A stretch of DNA of 64,000 bases, taken from positions 1-64,000 of the IMG/VR virus record IMGVR_UViG_3300022822_000017; one strand, given 5' to 3'. A program made the position numbers and the translations under genes. Source of the stretch: a virus. Below, piece by piece: positions 43,420-54,434 of the stretch (the first letter of the stretch is position 1; the number at the start of each line of letters is the position of its first letter). Under the pieces are notes generated by a model that ran no database searches, was not told the origin of the DNA, and saw only the letters and a list, made by a program, of their open reading frames with translations.

Positions 43420-46400
43420 ATGAATGAAGAAGAGTTTTTATTAAAGTATAACTTGAAGTACAATGAGATTGGTGCACTTACTACATTAAATGATGTCTAT
43501 GTAAGTGAGTTTTCTAATGAAGAGGGTAGTGTTAAAAGTCATGTTTCAAAAGCAGATTTTGACCTTAACAACAAACAACAAGGAGAGGTTATTAAATCAG
43601 GCTATGAGTTTGATGAAACTAGTGACTATGGAGAGTATGACCAAAAGAAACAATCTGTAGCTAAAGCTAAACTAAATACTTATCTTCAAGACCCTAGTTT
43701 TACTACTTTAAGTGAGTTGCCTGAAAATGGTTCTAAAGACCCTAACTATCAAGTAGCTTTTGATGGAATAATGAAAGAGAAGCAGAAAAAGGGAGAGGAC
43801 TATTTTTCTTCTTTTGAAGCTATGGAACAAAACATTAGCAGAACTAGACAACAAGATATAGAAGATAATGTAGTTCTTTCTTCTTTGGAAACAGATGAAG
43901 AAAGAAAAAGTTACATAGCTAACCAAGCAAACCTTAAAAAGTTAGAAAAGGAACATGGTAAAGATGATAAAACTTTAATTAAAGAAGCAGCAGAGATAGA
44001 GGACTTAGCTATAGGACCAAATGGTATTCCTATGATGAGACCAGATGAAGATGCTAACATTATAGAAAAAGGTATGTTTTCTGTGATGAAAGGTTTTTCT
44101 GATGCAAAGTCTTGGGCACTAGCAGGTATGACAAGTGCAGGAGAAGGAATAGAAGATGAGAAAGCAAAAGCAGAATACTTAAGACTAAAAGATGAAGAGC
44201 ATGTTTTAATTGCACCTATTGCAACTAAAAAGAAGATGGAGCTTCAGGCTAAAATGGATCTTTTAGAGAAACAAGCAGAAGATGTAGGCTACTGGTCTAG
44301 GGACTATGCTATGCTTAATAGGCAACACCAACAAATGGGTAAGAAAATAATGGAGTTAGATAACTTTGTTAATAAGGCTCAATTTGATTGGAGTATATTT
44401 TCTTCTAAAACTATTACTGATATAGCATCTTTAGGTTTTACAGATGTACATGAACAACTACTTATTGATTTAGCTATCAGTAAGAAAATGGAAAACAAAG
44501 AAGAATTAAGTGACTTAGAAAAAGGATACTTAGAAACTCAACATACATTAAAAGATATTGATGGTTTACCATTAGAGCAATCTTTTATGCATCAAGTTAC
44601 AGGAGGTACAGTACAATCCTTTTCTTTTCTTTTAGGAGGTATAGGAGGTAGAGCAGCAGGTAAAGTTATCTCAAGAGGTATCACTACTAAACTTGCTAAA
44701 TTGTCTACTCCTTTAGTAAAAACTCTAGCAGTGTCTGCAAATGTGGGAACACAAACTTTGTTACACTCAAACACTTATAATGAATCTCTAAAACAATATG
44801 TAGGAGATGTAGAGATTACAGAAGATGCAGAAGGACAACCTGTATTTTTAGCTAGACATGATTTGTACAATTCTATAAAAGAAGAGAACAGATTAAAACT
44901 TGTAGGACTTGATAGAGCTATTTTCCAAAATGAAGGAAATGCAAAAGTAGTTGCTGAACTAGAGGCATCAAAGAAAAGTTTAACAGCTTATGACAATAGT
45001 GTTAAGATGCCTATGTCAGGTGCAAAGTCTTTATTGTATGGAGGATTTGAAACACTTAAAGAAGTAGGGTCTGAACAATTTGGTGGTGCTATCTTAGGTA
45101 AACTAGGTTCTGGAGCAAAAGGTTCTATTGCTTGGATGGGTAAAAAAGCTAACATTGGTCCTAACAAATTAAGTATAGGATTAGAAAAAGCAAGAAGAAA
45201 ATTCTCTAGCCTTGACAGTAATGCTTTAAATGATTTTAACAGAATGGCAACTGCTGTACCTGGTAAAAAATTAATTGGAGGGCAAGGAGAAGAAATGTTT
45301 GAAGAGGTACTAGTGCAAGTTATACCTACTGTAGGTAGTGATTGGCAAGATTACAAGAATCAATTAAGTGAATTAACTAAAGCTGATTTCTATGTAAAAA
45401 TTGCAGCACAAACTTTTTTGATGAGGTCTGGTATGAAAGGAGTTTCAAGTGCCAAACAAAAGTATGACACTTTTACTAAACTGTCTTCTAAAGACAGAGC
45501 CACAGCTAAGAAAGCACAAGAAGAGATGGAAGTTCTTTTTAAAACAATGGGTAAAAAAGGTGGAACCCAGGCAGATTTTAACAAGGCATTCATGCAAATA
45601 GGAGAAGGTAAATTCTCTATAACTGATTACAACAATGCTATACAAGGCTTACAAGAGTCAGGAAATTTTGAAGAGGTTTCTACTCAAGAAGAAATGAAAA
45701 GAGACTTTGCTCAAAAGCAAATTCAAGCAGTACAAGCACAAGGAAAGTTAAAAGAATTTAAGAAAGCTCTTAACAAAGCTAAGTACAATAAGAATTTAGA
45801 TGCAGGAACTAAAGGTCACATGGCTTTCTTATCACAAGAAATAAATGAAATTGAAGGAGATGATGCTACCTATGTAAACAGTACTCAAGTAATAAACTTA
45901 AAGTCTAAAAAGAAATATACTGATAGAGCACTTGCTAAGTTAGAAACTTCTGCTCTTAATCAAGATATTAATGAAAGTGAAGCTTTAGATGAGATTAATA
46001 AAAAGCTGAACACTAAAGATAAAACTGTTAAAGAAATTTTCAAAGGAGACTTAAAGTTTTCTCTTGGGAACATTGCAGGTATGTCTAATAATGCACAAGA
46101 ATATTTAGCATTAGAGCAACAAAGACACTCTATGACTGAAGCTTCTAATGAGTTACAAAAAGAAATTGAGAGAGTTACTGACTTCAAACATCAAAATGTA
46201 TTGATGAATGAACAAGATTACAGTGCTTACATTGCTAGAGTAAACAAGAAAGTTTTTAAAGGAGAAATCACTGCTGACCAATTTCAAAAGTATATAGCTG
46301 ACCAACCTAGGTCTGACTTTAAAAAGAATTTAACTCCTGAGAGTTTAAGTAAAATTAACAGTGCTATACATGAAGAGTTAGTTAGCAATGAAACTGCTGT

Positions 46401-49400
46401 AAGAAAGTATTCTGCATTCCAAAAGCAAATGGAAGCAAGAGCTAAAGAAAAAGCAGCAGCAGAGAAGGCAGCTGCTTCCTTTAAAAAAGGAGGAGATGAT
46501 GTAACTAAACCTGATGCAGAAACAATCAAAGCACAAGGACAAGAAACTGTTGCAGAAACAGCTACACCTTTGACAGAAGAAGTAGTGGCAAAAAGTGTAG
46601 AAACTCCTAAAGCCAAGACTACTGCTGAACAACAAGAATATCATCAAGTTAATTCTGATAATATCTTTGGTGCATTAAATGCAGTAGCAGAAGCAACATC
46701 TGTTTTACCAGAAACAAATGTAACTTCTGAAACAAGAAAAGATAAACTTGTTCAAAGCAAACAAGGAGCAATAGAACAAGCTAAACTAGAACAAGTTGTT
46801 ACAGACTTAAAAGCAGAAAAAGTTGCTTTAAGAGATAAAGATGGAACAATTTCTGATGAAAACATGAAAAGGTTTAAGTCTATACAAAAACTTATTTCAA
46901 AAGCAACTAAAAAAGCTACTAGGGCAGATACTTCAAATGGTGTATTTCATGCAATTAAAACTAAAAGTCCTGTAGATGGAGATCCAGTTGTTTTAACACA
47001 ATCAGATGCAATAAAAGCAGAACAAGATATACAAGAAATAATAACTAATGGTCTTAAAAATAAAAAAGACAGCAATGATATTTTATCAGAAATAACATCA
47101 AAATATAGTTTTGACATTTCTACTGTAAGTAGTATTCTTAATTATATTGAGGACCAAGATTCAAGTGTACCAGAAGTAGGTAACAACAAACAATCATTTG
47201 CAGCATGGAGAAAAGCTTCTTATGACAATAAGAGAGTAGAGGAAGACACAGATGATACAGAAGACCTTGATGAAGATGGTTACATAGAAATGATGTTACC
47301 AGGAGGTACATACTTAAATGATAAAACTACTGCAACCCTTAAAGCTTATTATGAAGATAAGATTAAATGGGAAGGAGTTTCTCCCACCTTTCAAGACTTT
47401 TGGCTTGAAGCAATTCAAGAAGGTTTTATTGCTAAGAATGATTTAAGCAAAGAACAAATTAAAATGCTTGGTTTAAATTGGCAACAAGCTGGTAATGGTA
47501 AGAGTAATTGGGAATCTATTTGGGACAAGAATTATGTTAAGCCTAATAGTTTTTTATCACAAGTCTTTGAAGAGAATGGTTCTTTAGTTAAAACAGAGGA
47601 AGAGGTTATTGCAGAAATAGAAGAAGCATCTGAAGCTGCTGTAATTAAAGCAGAGCCACAACAAGTAATAAACCCTACAACAGGAGCAGTAGTTCCAGTA
47701 ACTTCTGTAGCAGGTAAAACTTCAGTAGTTACTGCTAAAGCTAATTTTAAAGCAATAGCTTATCAGAATGAAACATCAGATGTACAAACAGTAAATGGTA
47801 AAAAAGTAATACAAGTATCAAAACAAGATACTAATCAAGGTGTACCAATGCTTGCTGAAAGTAAAACTATAAACATTGTGGCTACTTTAAATAGTAACCC
47901 AGGAGATATATGGTCAGTAGCAATGGCAACAGAAGCTGAATGGGATATACCAGTAGAAGTTACAAATACTGCTAATTGGACAACAGAGTTTATGCCTTTT
48001 TCTACATGGGTAAAAAGAAATATCAAAGGAAGAAGCATTGAAGACTTTCAAAATTCTCCAGAGTACATTAACAAAGTGCCTATGTTGTATAGAAACAACA
48101 AACAGCAAGTTGTTGGTGTAGTAGCTGACTCTGATTGGTACAGTCCTTTGACAATAAAAGATTCAAGTAAAAAGAATGGAGAATTTGTAGAGCTTAATAA
48201 CCCTACTGCTGCACATGCTAAGTCTATAAAGGAAGGTAAAGACAACACTATAGCACTTAGACAAAAGATAGCTAGTGGAGAGGTTACAAACATGGAAGTT
48301 GAAACTAGAGATGGAAGTCCTTATGCTAAAGTCCCTAGAAATCTGCCTGCAGTTTCACTAGAGAAAGCTTCTCCTACTTCTGAAATTGTATTCTTTAAGA
48401 CAGGTAATTTCTATGGCTTAAACAATGAAAAAATAAATGAAGACAAGACTAAGGCTATTACTAATCCAGGTCTTATTAAAAAGTTAAATCAACAGAATAA
48501 TTCAGGAAACAATAGTGCTTATTATATGAGTCCTGTTTATATCAAAGATGGTGTACAGTTTTATGAAGTGATAGCTGTTCTTAGAAAAAATGAGAACAAT
48601 GAAAATAGTGCTTTTGATGCAGACATACAAACTTCTAAGTATATCTTAGGTGCACAAAAAGTTTTAAAGTTTCCTGATGCAAACCAACAAGAGTTAGGTA
48701 TTACTAAAACAGAAGCTTTAGCTCTTCAAGCATTAGTGAAAGCTCAAACAGGTTTAGATATTCAAGACTATGGTGTAGCTAAAGAACTAGTTCATGGATT
48801 AATTGCAATACAAGGTTTAAACAGTGATGCTAAAGACAGTAAGTTTACTGTATCTTCTAAGAATGTACCAATAATGTACCAAGATAAAAATGGTAACCTT
48901 GATACAAAAGAAGTAAGTTTTACAGATGCATTGTTCTTAGGACAAAGTACAGTAGTGCAAAACACTTATGTAAACAGTAATAATTCAAAAGGTATTACAA
49001 TCTCTAAAAATTCAGAGGGATCTTTTGATGTAAATGTAGCTGAAACTTATGAAAAGTTTTTAAGGAAGAGATTGTTTACAGATGTTGTGAGTTATGATAT
49101 AGGTACTGAAGGTAATCCAAAATTTACCCATTCAGTTCAGCCTATCATTAAGCTAAAAACTACCACAGCAGTGTCTGTAACTGTTGCACCTCAAGTAAAG
49201 AATGAAGTAAAGCCTACAATAGCTGTAGCAAAAGAGACATTAACTGAAGAGCAAAATGAACAAGTCTTAGCTGCACAAAATGCTTTAAGACTGTTAAATG
49301 CTTTAAATGAAGGCTCTATTTCTGAAGACTACATAGGAGATTTAAAAAACATAAGTAATGTAAAGAAAGCATTAAACTTAGTTTCAACTTTCTTACCTAA

Positions 49401-52400
49401 ACAACAAAGAGAGTTAGGTGGTTACATGTTTTCTTTAATAGCAAACAACAGTACAGAAGCAAACAACTTAAATAACACTGAGTTTAAACAGTTAATTGAA
49501 AGACTTTATAAAGATAACTTTAGAGCAAAGAAAGCTGAGATTACAGCACAGTACAATATCATAAAAAGTATTGCAGATAGTGGCAACAGTTCAGAAGCTA
49601 TACAAGAGCTTTTAAAGAACTTAGTTGCTACTGTAGACAATTTAGATATGGTCATTAATAACTTTGACCAAATCTATTTAAAAAAGATAAGGGAAGCAGG
49701 TAAGAAGAAATTTATAGATACTAATGTTAAGTCTGCAAAAGACTTAGAAAAAGAACTAGACAAAGAAGCTTCACAAGCTGAACAAGGGTATGTAAAAGAT
49801 TACAATCAATCTTCTAATGAAGTAGTACATAAAGATAAGATTAGCAAGAAGCTAAAGAAAATATTTTCTGAGGTGAGTACAGGTGAGACTGGTTTTATGG
49901 GTATAGATTTATACCAAAACTATGACAAGGTGTACAACAAGATAGCTAGCTTTATGTCTAACCCTTTACCATTGTCTCCAAACTTTGATACAATGATAGC
50001 TAAACTGGAGACAATTCCAGAGTTTGCTTCTATTGTAGCAAGTTTAAAAGAGTCTGATGTTGATGTTCAAAATGGGTTTGTATCTAACATGTATAAGTAT
50101 GCAGCTAATGCAAAGTTTATAGCCTTTACTACTAATGGACAAACTGGTTTAGAAGGAGAAGTTTGGTTTAGTAACAGAAACAATTTAAAGCAAAAGATAA
50201 GAGAAACTTGGGACAACAACTTTAAAAGGAGTGATGTTGTTACACAAGATTCACTTAACCAAGAAAAGTTACAAAAGTTAGCTGACCAATATGATAGTTG
50301 GAAAGGAGAAGGCTTTAACCAGGACCCAGAAGTACTTAAAGAATGGTTAAGAAGTTTTGGTCTTGATATTTCTGAAGGTACTTGGGATGAACTTGTTGAA
50401 GGTAATCTTATGATTAACAGAACAGGTCTTAGTAATGAGAAGCTATCTTTTGAAGACTTGTTTTATGATGAAGGCAAAAGAAGAGACAGATTGTTTTCTA
50501 GTTTAGCAAACTATGCTAAGACTTATGCTAAAACTAGTTCTGCAATAGACTTTACTAAAAATGATAAGTTAGTTCCTTTTGAAGATATGAATAATATCAT
50601 GAAAGGGTTAATTGAAATTGAGTCTCATCACAATGCATCTCTTGCAAACATTACAAGAAGAGATGGTGGTAAGACTGTAAGTGAGATAGTTTTTCCTAGT
50701 CATTTCCTAGACACTTTTAATGCTCTATCTAATAGTGCTGGTACAGATAAAGCTGGCATCAAAGCACTACAAGAAACTGCTTATGCAGAGAACTCTTATT
50801 GGTTAGACTTATTAATGAATGAACCTGCTATGGCTGATGTATTCAGTTATGGAGAAACAGGGTTGATGTCTATGAGAAACATGGACAAGCCAATGAATGA
50901 TTACAGTAAAATAGAAAACTTAAGTTCTCTGGATTACATGTATCATCAAAGAGCAATGTTCCAATTCATGAGAACAGAACCTTTCCCAAGATATAAAGGT
51001 TTTAAAATGAGAGTAGCAACAATGTCAATACCTACATCTTCTGATAAAGGTAGAATGATGTTACTTAAAGTTCCTGTATTTGACTTACTTGCAATGGAGA
51101 ATACTCTTACTGCAAATGACAATGGAACAGTAAACTTTAGTCAAGACTTAAATGACTTACTTTTTGAGCAGTTAGTGAAGCCTGAACTTAACAGAATAGT
51201 AGAACATAAACTACTTGAAACTGAGCCAGACATAAAGAACTACAACAAAGGTGCAGTAAGATTTAATGCAATGGCTGGGTTGAATACTCTTAAAAACTCT
51301 GAAGGAGTGTCTGCTGTAAAATTCTTAGAGCAAGGTGGGTCAATAAAAGATTTCACATCTCAATATAAAGATGCTGCAGTTGCTCACATTAAAGAGTTAA
51401 TGGAGAATGATGTAGTGCAAAACTTAAGTGTTATTGGAGACACAAATCAAAACTCTGATAACTTTAACAAAAAAGAGTACATAAGTAGAAACACTGCTAC
51501 TACAAATCAAAAGAAGAAATTAGCTGAATTTGACTATGTAATAAATAGTTACTTTAACAACACAAACATAATGCAAACTATGGCAGGAGACCCTGCTATA
51601 TACTTCAACTCAAAAGGAAGTGATTCTACTATAGATGACAAAGCTTTACAAGCACAGTACTCAAAAGAATTAGGAGTAAACATGGGTAAAAGACTTGCCT
51701 TAATGATTGCACCTGGTATTGTTACAGCTAACTCTGATACTCAAAAACACATTCAGCTGTTCTTGAAAGACCAAAGTGAAGTTGCTAGTATGGCAGAAAA
51801 CATTGTAGAGTTTCATTATGGAAAGGATGCTTTAAAAGAAGAGTTCATGGGTAAAACCTATGACCAACACATTAAAGATTTAAGAGATAAGAAGTCTACT
51901 GATGTAGTTAAGGAACAATTAAATTTAAAGTTTGCTAAAGTAGCTAAATTCTTTGATATTGAATCTACTGATGCACAAGAGTACACTACACTTAGAGAAC
52001 ATTTAAGATTGTTAGTAGGAGAAGGTAAAATTACTCAAGACAAGGCTGATGAAATTCATGACCATGTGTTTGTAAAAAAGTTACCTTTAGATAGAAATGA
52101 TAAAGATGTTCAATTGGTTTTACAACCTATGAAGCCTGTTTACACAGGGTCTGTTATCAAAGATGGTATCAATAGAATAATGTATATCAAATCTTCTTCT
52201 TTCCCATTAATTCCAGACCTAATTACTGGAACAGGTTTAGAGCCACTAATGAATAAGATGAATGAGATTCAAGAACTTTCAGGAGGTAAAACTGTAAGAG
52301 CTTCATATCAATCTGCTAATAAAGTAGGTGCTATGGCAACTGAAATAGATCCTTTTAGTCAAAATGATTTAGATGGATTAACTACTAATTGGAACAGTAC

Positions 52401-53208
52401 AGATTTACACCCTACTGATAGTATGGTTCTTAATGGTATGGGTCTTAAAATACAACAAGACATACCATTTAAGTCTGCTGTAAAAGGAGATGATAAGGTA
52501 TCTATGGGTACACAAATTTTCAAACTATTATTTGGAGATGGAGTTGCAGATATTAACACAGATGACTTTGATGGTGCTTCATTACAAGAAGAGTTCTTTG
52601 AAGCTTTTTCTGTAATGATAGACATTAGCAAGCAAAACTTGTTAGACAAATTAGGGTTAGATGAAAACTACAAGCCTATTGATAAAGCTGAATCTTTTGA
52701 AAAACTTAGTGAGTTATTAAAAGAATCTGCAGAAGAAAGAGACTTCTCTGATAATGATTTAAAATTATTAGATGTAAATGAATCAACAAAAAGGGATGGC
52801 TCTAAGGTAAATCACTTTACCTTGCCACTATGGTTTTCTGGGAACAGTAACAAGTTTGAATCTATGCTTACTGCTATTGTAAACAATAAGATATTTAAAC
52901 AAAAATTACCAGGAAACTCTTTTGTAGTAGGGTCTGAAGCAGGTCTTACAATAAGAACACAAGAAGATTTGTTCCAAGAAACAGAAGAAGTTGTAGAAGA
53001 AGTAGTAGTGCCACAAAAAGCACAACCTGTTGCAACTGACTTGACTGCTGAACAAAAAGCAGAAGCTAAACCTGAGTTATCAATGTCTTTTGTAAGTAGG
53101 TCTGAACTTACTAACTCTGAAGATATAGATAAAACTCTTGAAGATAACAATAGAATAAAAGATGAGTACACAGAACTTGAAGACTTAATGGGTTGTTTAT
53201 GGCAGTAG
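43420..53208 (+). CDS. Giant virion protein carrying the first half of the virion RNA polymerase
   Basis: A 3262-residue protein. Residues about 1-390 are charged helices, 391-448 hydrophobic (SFSFLLGGIGGRAAGKVI) and 650-1150 mainly coiled coil. The middle is a conserved-looking beta region (about 1430-1760). The C-terminal 700 residues carry blocks I recall from crAss-like virion RNA polymerases: TMAGDPAIYFNSKG (about 2720), IKSSSFPLIPDLI, YQSANKVGAMA (about 2962), GTQIFKLLFGDG (about 3030) and KQKLPGNSFVVGSEAG (about 3160-3175). These correspond to the beta-like half. No DxDxD loop is found here; it lies in the protein starting at 59121. Confidence 0.75.
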   Translation: MNEEEFLLKYNLKYNEIGALTTLNDVYVSEFSNEEGSVKSHVSKADFDLNNKQQGEVIKSGYEFDETSDYGEYDQKKQSVAKAKLNTYLQDPSFTTLSELPENGSKDPNYQVAFDGIMKEKQKKGEDYFSSFEAMEQNISRTRQQDIEDNVVLSSLETDEERKSYIANQANLKKLEKEHGKDDKTLIKEAAEIEDLAIGPNGIPMMRPDEDANIIEKGMFSVMKGFSDAKSWALAGMTSAGEGIEDEKAKAEYLRLKDEEHVLIAPIATKKKMELQAKMDLLEKQAEDVGYWSRDYAMLNRQHQQMGKKIMELDNFVNKAQFDWSIFSSKTITDIASLGFTDVHEQLLIDLAISKKMENKEELSDLEKGYLETQHTLKDIDGLPLEQSFMHQVTGGTVQSFSFLLGGIGGRAAGKVISRGITTKLAKLSTPLVKTLAVSANVGTQTLLHSNTYNESLKQYVGDVEITEDAEGQPVFLARHDLYNSIKEENRLKLVGLDRAIFQNEGNAKVVAELEASKKSLTAYDNSVKMPMSGAKSLLYGGFETLKEVGSEQFGGAILGKLGSGAKGSIAWMGKKANIGPNKLSIGLEKARRKFSSLDSNALNDFNRMATAVPGKKLIGGQGEEMFEEVLVQVIPTVGSDWQDYKNQLSELTKADFYVKIAAQTFLMRSGMKGVSSAKQKYDTFTKLSSKDRATAKKAQEEMEVLFKTMGKKGGTQADFNKAFMQIGEGKFSITDYNNAIQGLQESGNFEEVSTQEEMKRDFAQKQIQAVQAQGKLKEFKKALNKAKYNKNLDAGTKGHMAFLSQEINEIEGDDATYVNSTQVINLKSKKKYTDRALAKLETSALNQDINESEALDEINKKLNTKDKTVKEIFKGDLKFSLGNIAGMSNNAQEYLALEQQRHSMTEASNELQKEIERVTDFKHQNVLMNEQDYSAYIARVNKKVFKGEITADQFQKYIADQPRSDFKKNLTPESLSKINSAIHEELVSNETAVRKYSAFQKQMEARAKEKAAAEKAAASFKKGGDDVTKPDAETIKAQGQETVAETATPLTEEVVAKSVETPKAKTTAEQQEYHQVNSDNIFGALNAVAEATSVLPETNVTSETRKDKLVQSKQGAIEQAKLEQVVTDLKAEKVALRDKDGTISDENMKRFKSIQKLISKATKKATRADTSNGVFHAIKTKSPVDGDPVVLTQSDAIKAEQDIQEIITNGLKNKKDSNDILSEITSKYSFDISTVSSILNYIEDQDSSVPEVGNNKQSFAAWRKASYDNKRVEEDTDDTEDLDEDGYIEMMLPGGTYLNDKTTATLKAYYEDKIKWEGVSPTFQDFWLEAIQEGFIAKNDLSKEQIKMLGLNWQQAGNGKSNWESIWDKNYVKPNSFLSQVFEENGSLVKTEEEVIAEIEEASEAAVIKAEPQQVINPTTGAVVPVTSVAGKTSVVTAKANFKAIAYQNETSDVQTVNGKKVIQVSKQDTNQGVPMLAESKTINIVATLNSNPGDIWSVAMATEAEWDIPVEVTNTANWTTEFMPFSTWVKRNIKGRSIEDFQNSPEYINKVPMLYRNNKQQVVGVVADSDWYSPLTIKDSSKKNGEFVELNNPTAAHAKSIKEGKDNTIALRQKIASGEVTNMEVETRDGSPYAKVPRNLPAVSLEKASPTSEIVFFKTGNFYGLNNEKINEDKTKAITNPGLIKKLNQQNNSGNNSAYYMSPVYIKDGVQFYEVIAVLRKNENNENSAFDADIQTSKYILGAQKVLKFPDANQQELGITKTEALALQALVKAQTGLDIQDYGVAKELVHGLIAIQGLNSDAKDSKFTVSSKNVPIMYQDKNGNLDTKEVSFTDALFLGQSTVVQNTYVNSNNSKGITISKNSEGSFDVNVAETYEKFLRKRLFTDVVSYDIGTEGNPKFTHSVQPIIKLKTTTAVSVTVAPQVKNEVKPTIAVAKETLTEEQNEQVLAAQNALRLLNALNEGSISEDYIGDLKNISNVKKALNLVSTFLPKQQRELGGYMFSLIANNSTEANNLNNTEFKQLIERLYKDNFRAKKAEITAQYNIIKSIADSGNSSEAIQELLKNLVATVDNLDMVINNFDQIYLKKIREAGKKKFIDTNVKSAKDLEKELDKEASQAEQGYVKDYNQSSNEVVHKDKISKKLKKIFSEVSTGETGFMGIDLYQNYDKVYNKIASFMSNPLPLSPNFDTMIAKLETIPEFASIVASLKESDVDVQNGFVSNMYKYAANAKFIAFTTNGQTGLEGEVWFSNRNNLKQKIRETWDNNFKRSDVVTQDSLNQEKLQKLADQYDSWKGEGFNQDPEVLKEWLRSFGLDISEGTWDELVEGNLMINRTGLSNEKLSFEDLFYDEGKRRDRLFSSLANYAKTYAKTSSAIDFTKNDKLVPFEDMNNIMKGLIEIESHHNASLANITRRDGGKTVSEIVFPSHFLDTFNALSNSAGTDKAGIKALQETAYAENSYWLDLLMNEPAMADVFSYGETGLMSMRNMDKPMNDYSKIENLSSLDYMYHQRAMFQFMRTEPFPRYKGFKMRVATMSIPTSSDKGRMMLLKVPVFDLLAMENTLTANDNGTVNFSQDLNDLLFEQLVKPELNRIVEHKLLETEPDIKNYNKGAVRFNAMAGLNTLKNSEGVSAVKFLEQGGSIKDFTSQYKDAAVAHIKELMENDVVQNLSVIGDTNQNSDNFNKKEYISRNTATTNQKKKLAEFDYVINSYFNNTNIMQTMAGDPAIYFNSKGSDSTIDDKALQAQYSKELGVNMGKRLALMIAPGIVTANSDTQKHIQLFLKDQSEVASMAENIVEFHYGKDALKEEFMGKTYDQHIKDLRDKKSTDVVKEQLNLKFAKVAKFFDIESTDAQEYTTLREHLRLLVGEGKITQDKADEIHDHVFVKKLPLDRNDKDVQLVLQPMKPVYTGSVIKDGINRIMYIKSSSFPLIPDLITGTGLEPLMNKMNEIQELSGGKTVRASYQSANKVGAMATEIDPFSQNDLDGLTTNWNSTDLHPTDSMVLNGMGLKIQQDIPFKSAVKGDDKVSMGTQIFKLLFGDGVADINTDDFDGASLQEEFFEAFSVMIDISKQNLLDKLGLDENYKPIDKAESFEKLSELLKESAEERDFSDNDLKLLDVNESTKRDGSKVNHFTLPLWFSGNSNKFESMLTAIVNNKIFKQKLPGNSFVVGSEAGLTIRTQEDLFQETEEVVEEVVVPQKAQPVATDLTAEQKAEAKPELSMSFVSRSELTNSEDIDKTLEDNNRIKDEYTELEDLMGCLWQ

Positions 53209-53573
53209 ATAAAAAGAACAAAGATTTTATAGAAGAATTTGCAATAAGTGAGAAGAGACACAGGGAACTTATTCTCACTATCAAAGGCATAGTTAATGAA
53301 ATGCCTAAGACTGAAATAGACCTTTCTTCTTTAGAGACAGTAAAGGATTCTATTAACAAACTCATTAGTACTCAAAAGTTTGCAAACACTACTCCTGACA
53401 ATAAAGTAGAACTATTGGACAGTATTAAGAATTTAAGTGCTAACTTTGTAGAAAGCATGGTTGAGTTAAGAGCTGCAGTTGAGCTATCTAACAGACCCAA
53501 AGAGTATGTTTTTCATGTTGAAAGAGACAATGAAGATAATAAGATTACTAAAGTAATAGCTAAAACTAAATAA
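53199..53573 (+). CDS. Hypothetical helical protein, 124 aa
   Basis: The ATG at 53199 overlaps the 3' end of the giant gene by 10 bases. The earlier TTG at 53193 is less likely. The protein is helical (VDKKNKDFIEEFAISEKRHR) with a Val/Ile-rich end that suggests strands. The next start overlaps its stop (TAATG). It is the first gene of the cassette that interrupts the polymerase. No family is recognised. Confidence 0.6.
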   Translation: MAVDKKNKDFIEEFAISEKRHRELILTIKGIVNEMPKTEIDLSSLETVKDSINKLISTQKFANTTPDNKVELLDSIKNLSANFVESMVELRAAVELSNRPKEYVFHVERDNEDNKITKVIAKTK

Positions 53574-53740
53574 TGAAAGCATTTGCAATTGTACAAGATA
53601 CACAGAACACTGGAGACCAGGACTTATCTGCATATCAAACAATTGAAAATGCAGATTATAAACTATCACTAAAATCAGATACAGACCATGAACATGAAAT
53701 AGGTAACATGAAATTGTTATTTGAAAACTCTTTATTATAA
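53573..53740 (+). CDS. Small protein, 55 aa
   Basis: A 55-codon frame beginning MKAFAIVQDTQNTGDQDLSA, whose ATG overlaps the upstream stop by one base. The coupling and the lack of any other frame support it. It is soluble and acidic, with no known family. It falls below the usual gene-length limit. Confidence 0.5.
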   Translation: MKAFAIVQDTQNTGDQDLSAYQTIENADYKLSLKSDTDHEHEIGNMKLLFENSLL

Positions 53741-53783
53741 ACACAATTACTATTAATATATACAACCATTAACAACAAACACA

Positions 53784-54431
53784 ATGAGCTTAATCCAAAG
53801 AATTTCAGACTTAACCATCAGGGTTGGTACTGAATTTAAAACAGTAAAAACGTTAATAGCAGGAACTGCATCTGGTAGTTTAACAGCATTAACAACAACA
53901 GTAAAGACAAGTATTCTTGCAGCAATCAACTCACTTAAAACTGAAGTAGATGGCAAGCAAGCAAATTTAGGTTACACACCTGAAGATGAAAACAACAAAG
54001 GTCAAGCAAATGGATATGCTCCATTAGATGCTAATGCCAAAGTACCTGCTGCACATTTACCTGCTTATGTAGATGATGTATTAGAATCAGCTGATTTTGC
54101 TAGTTTACCAGCTTCTGGTGAAACAAGTATTATCTATGTAACATTAGATGATAACATCACTTACAGATGGACAGGTTCAGGGTATGTAGAGATTTCTAAA
54201 TCTTTAGCTTTAGGAGAAACTTCTTCTTCTGCATATAGAGGAGATAGAGGTAAGATTGCTTATGACCATTCACAGATTACAGATGCTAACCCACACCAAA
54301 CTACATTTGAGCAATTATTAGCAAAACCTACAACAATTGCTGGGTTTGGAATTACAGATGCATTTACTAAAGATGAAATTGGAGATGTAACCACAAACTA
54401 TGTGTCTGCATTTGAATCAGCTTTGCTATAA
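53784..54431 (+). CDS. Tail fibre protein with common YRGDRG module
   Basis: A 215-residue fibre protein. The start MSLIQRISDLTIRVGTEFK is a helical anchor shared with the next gene. LGYTPEDENNKGQANGYAPL and a KVPAAHLPAYVDD segment are frequent fibre modules. AYRGDRGKIAYDHSQITDAN ends in the NPH motif seen in many fibres, followed by GITDAFTKDE. It probably binds the particle through the N-terminal anchor. It heads the fibre run of the cassette. Confidence 0.75.
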   Translation: MSLIQRISDLTIRVGTEFKTVKTLIAGTASGSLTALTTTVKTSILAAINSLKTEVDGKQANLGYTPEDENNKGQANGYAPLDANAKVPAAHLPAYVDDVLESADFASLPASGETSIIYVTLDDNITYRWTGSGYVEISKSLALGETSSSAYRGDRGKIAYDHSQITDANPHQTTFEQLLAKPTTIAGFGITDAFTKDEIGDVTTNYVSAFESALL

Positions 54432-54434
54432 TAC

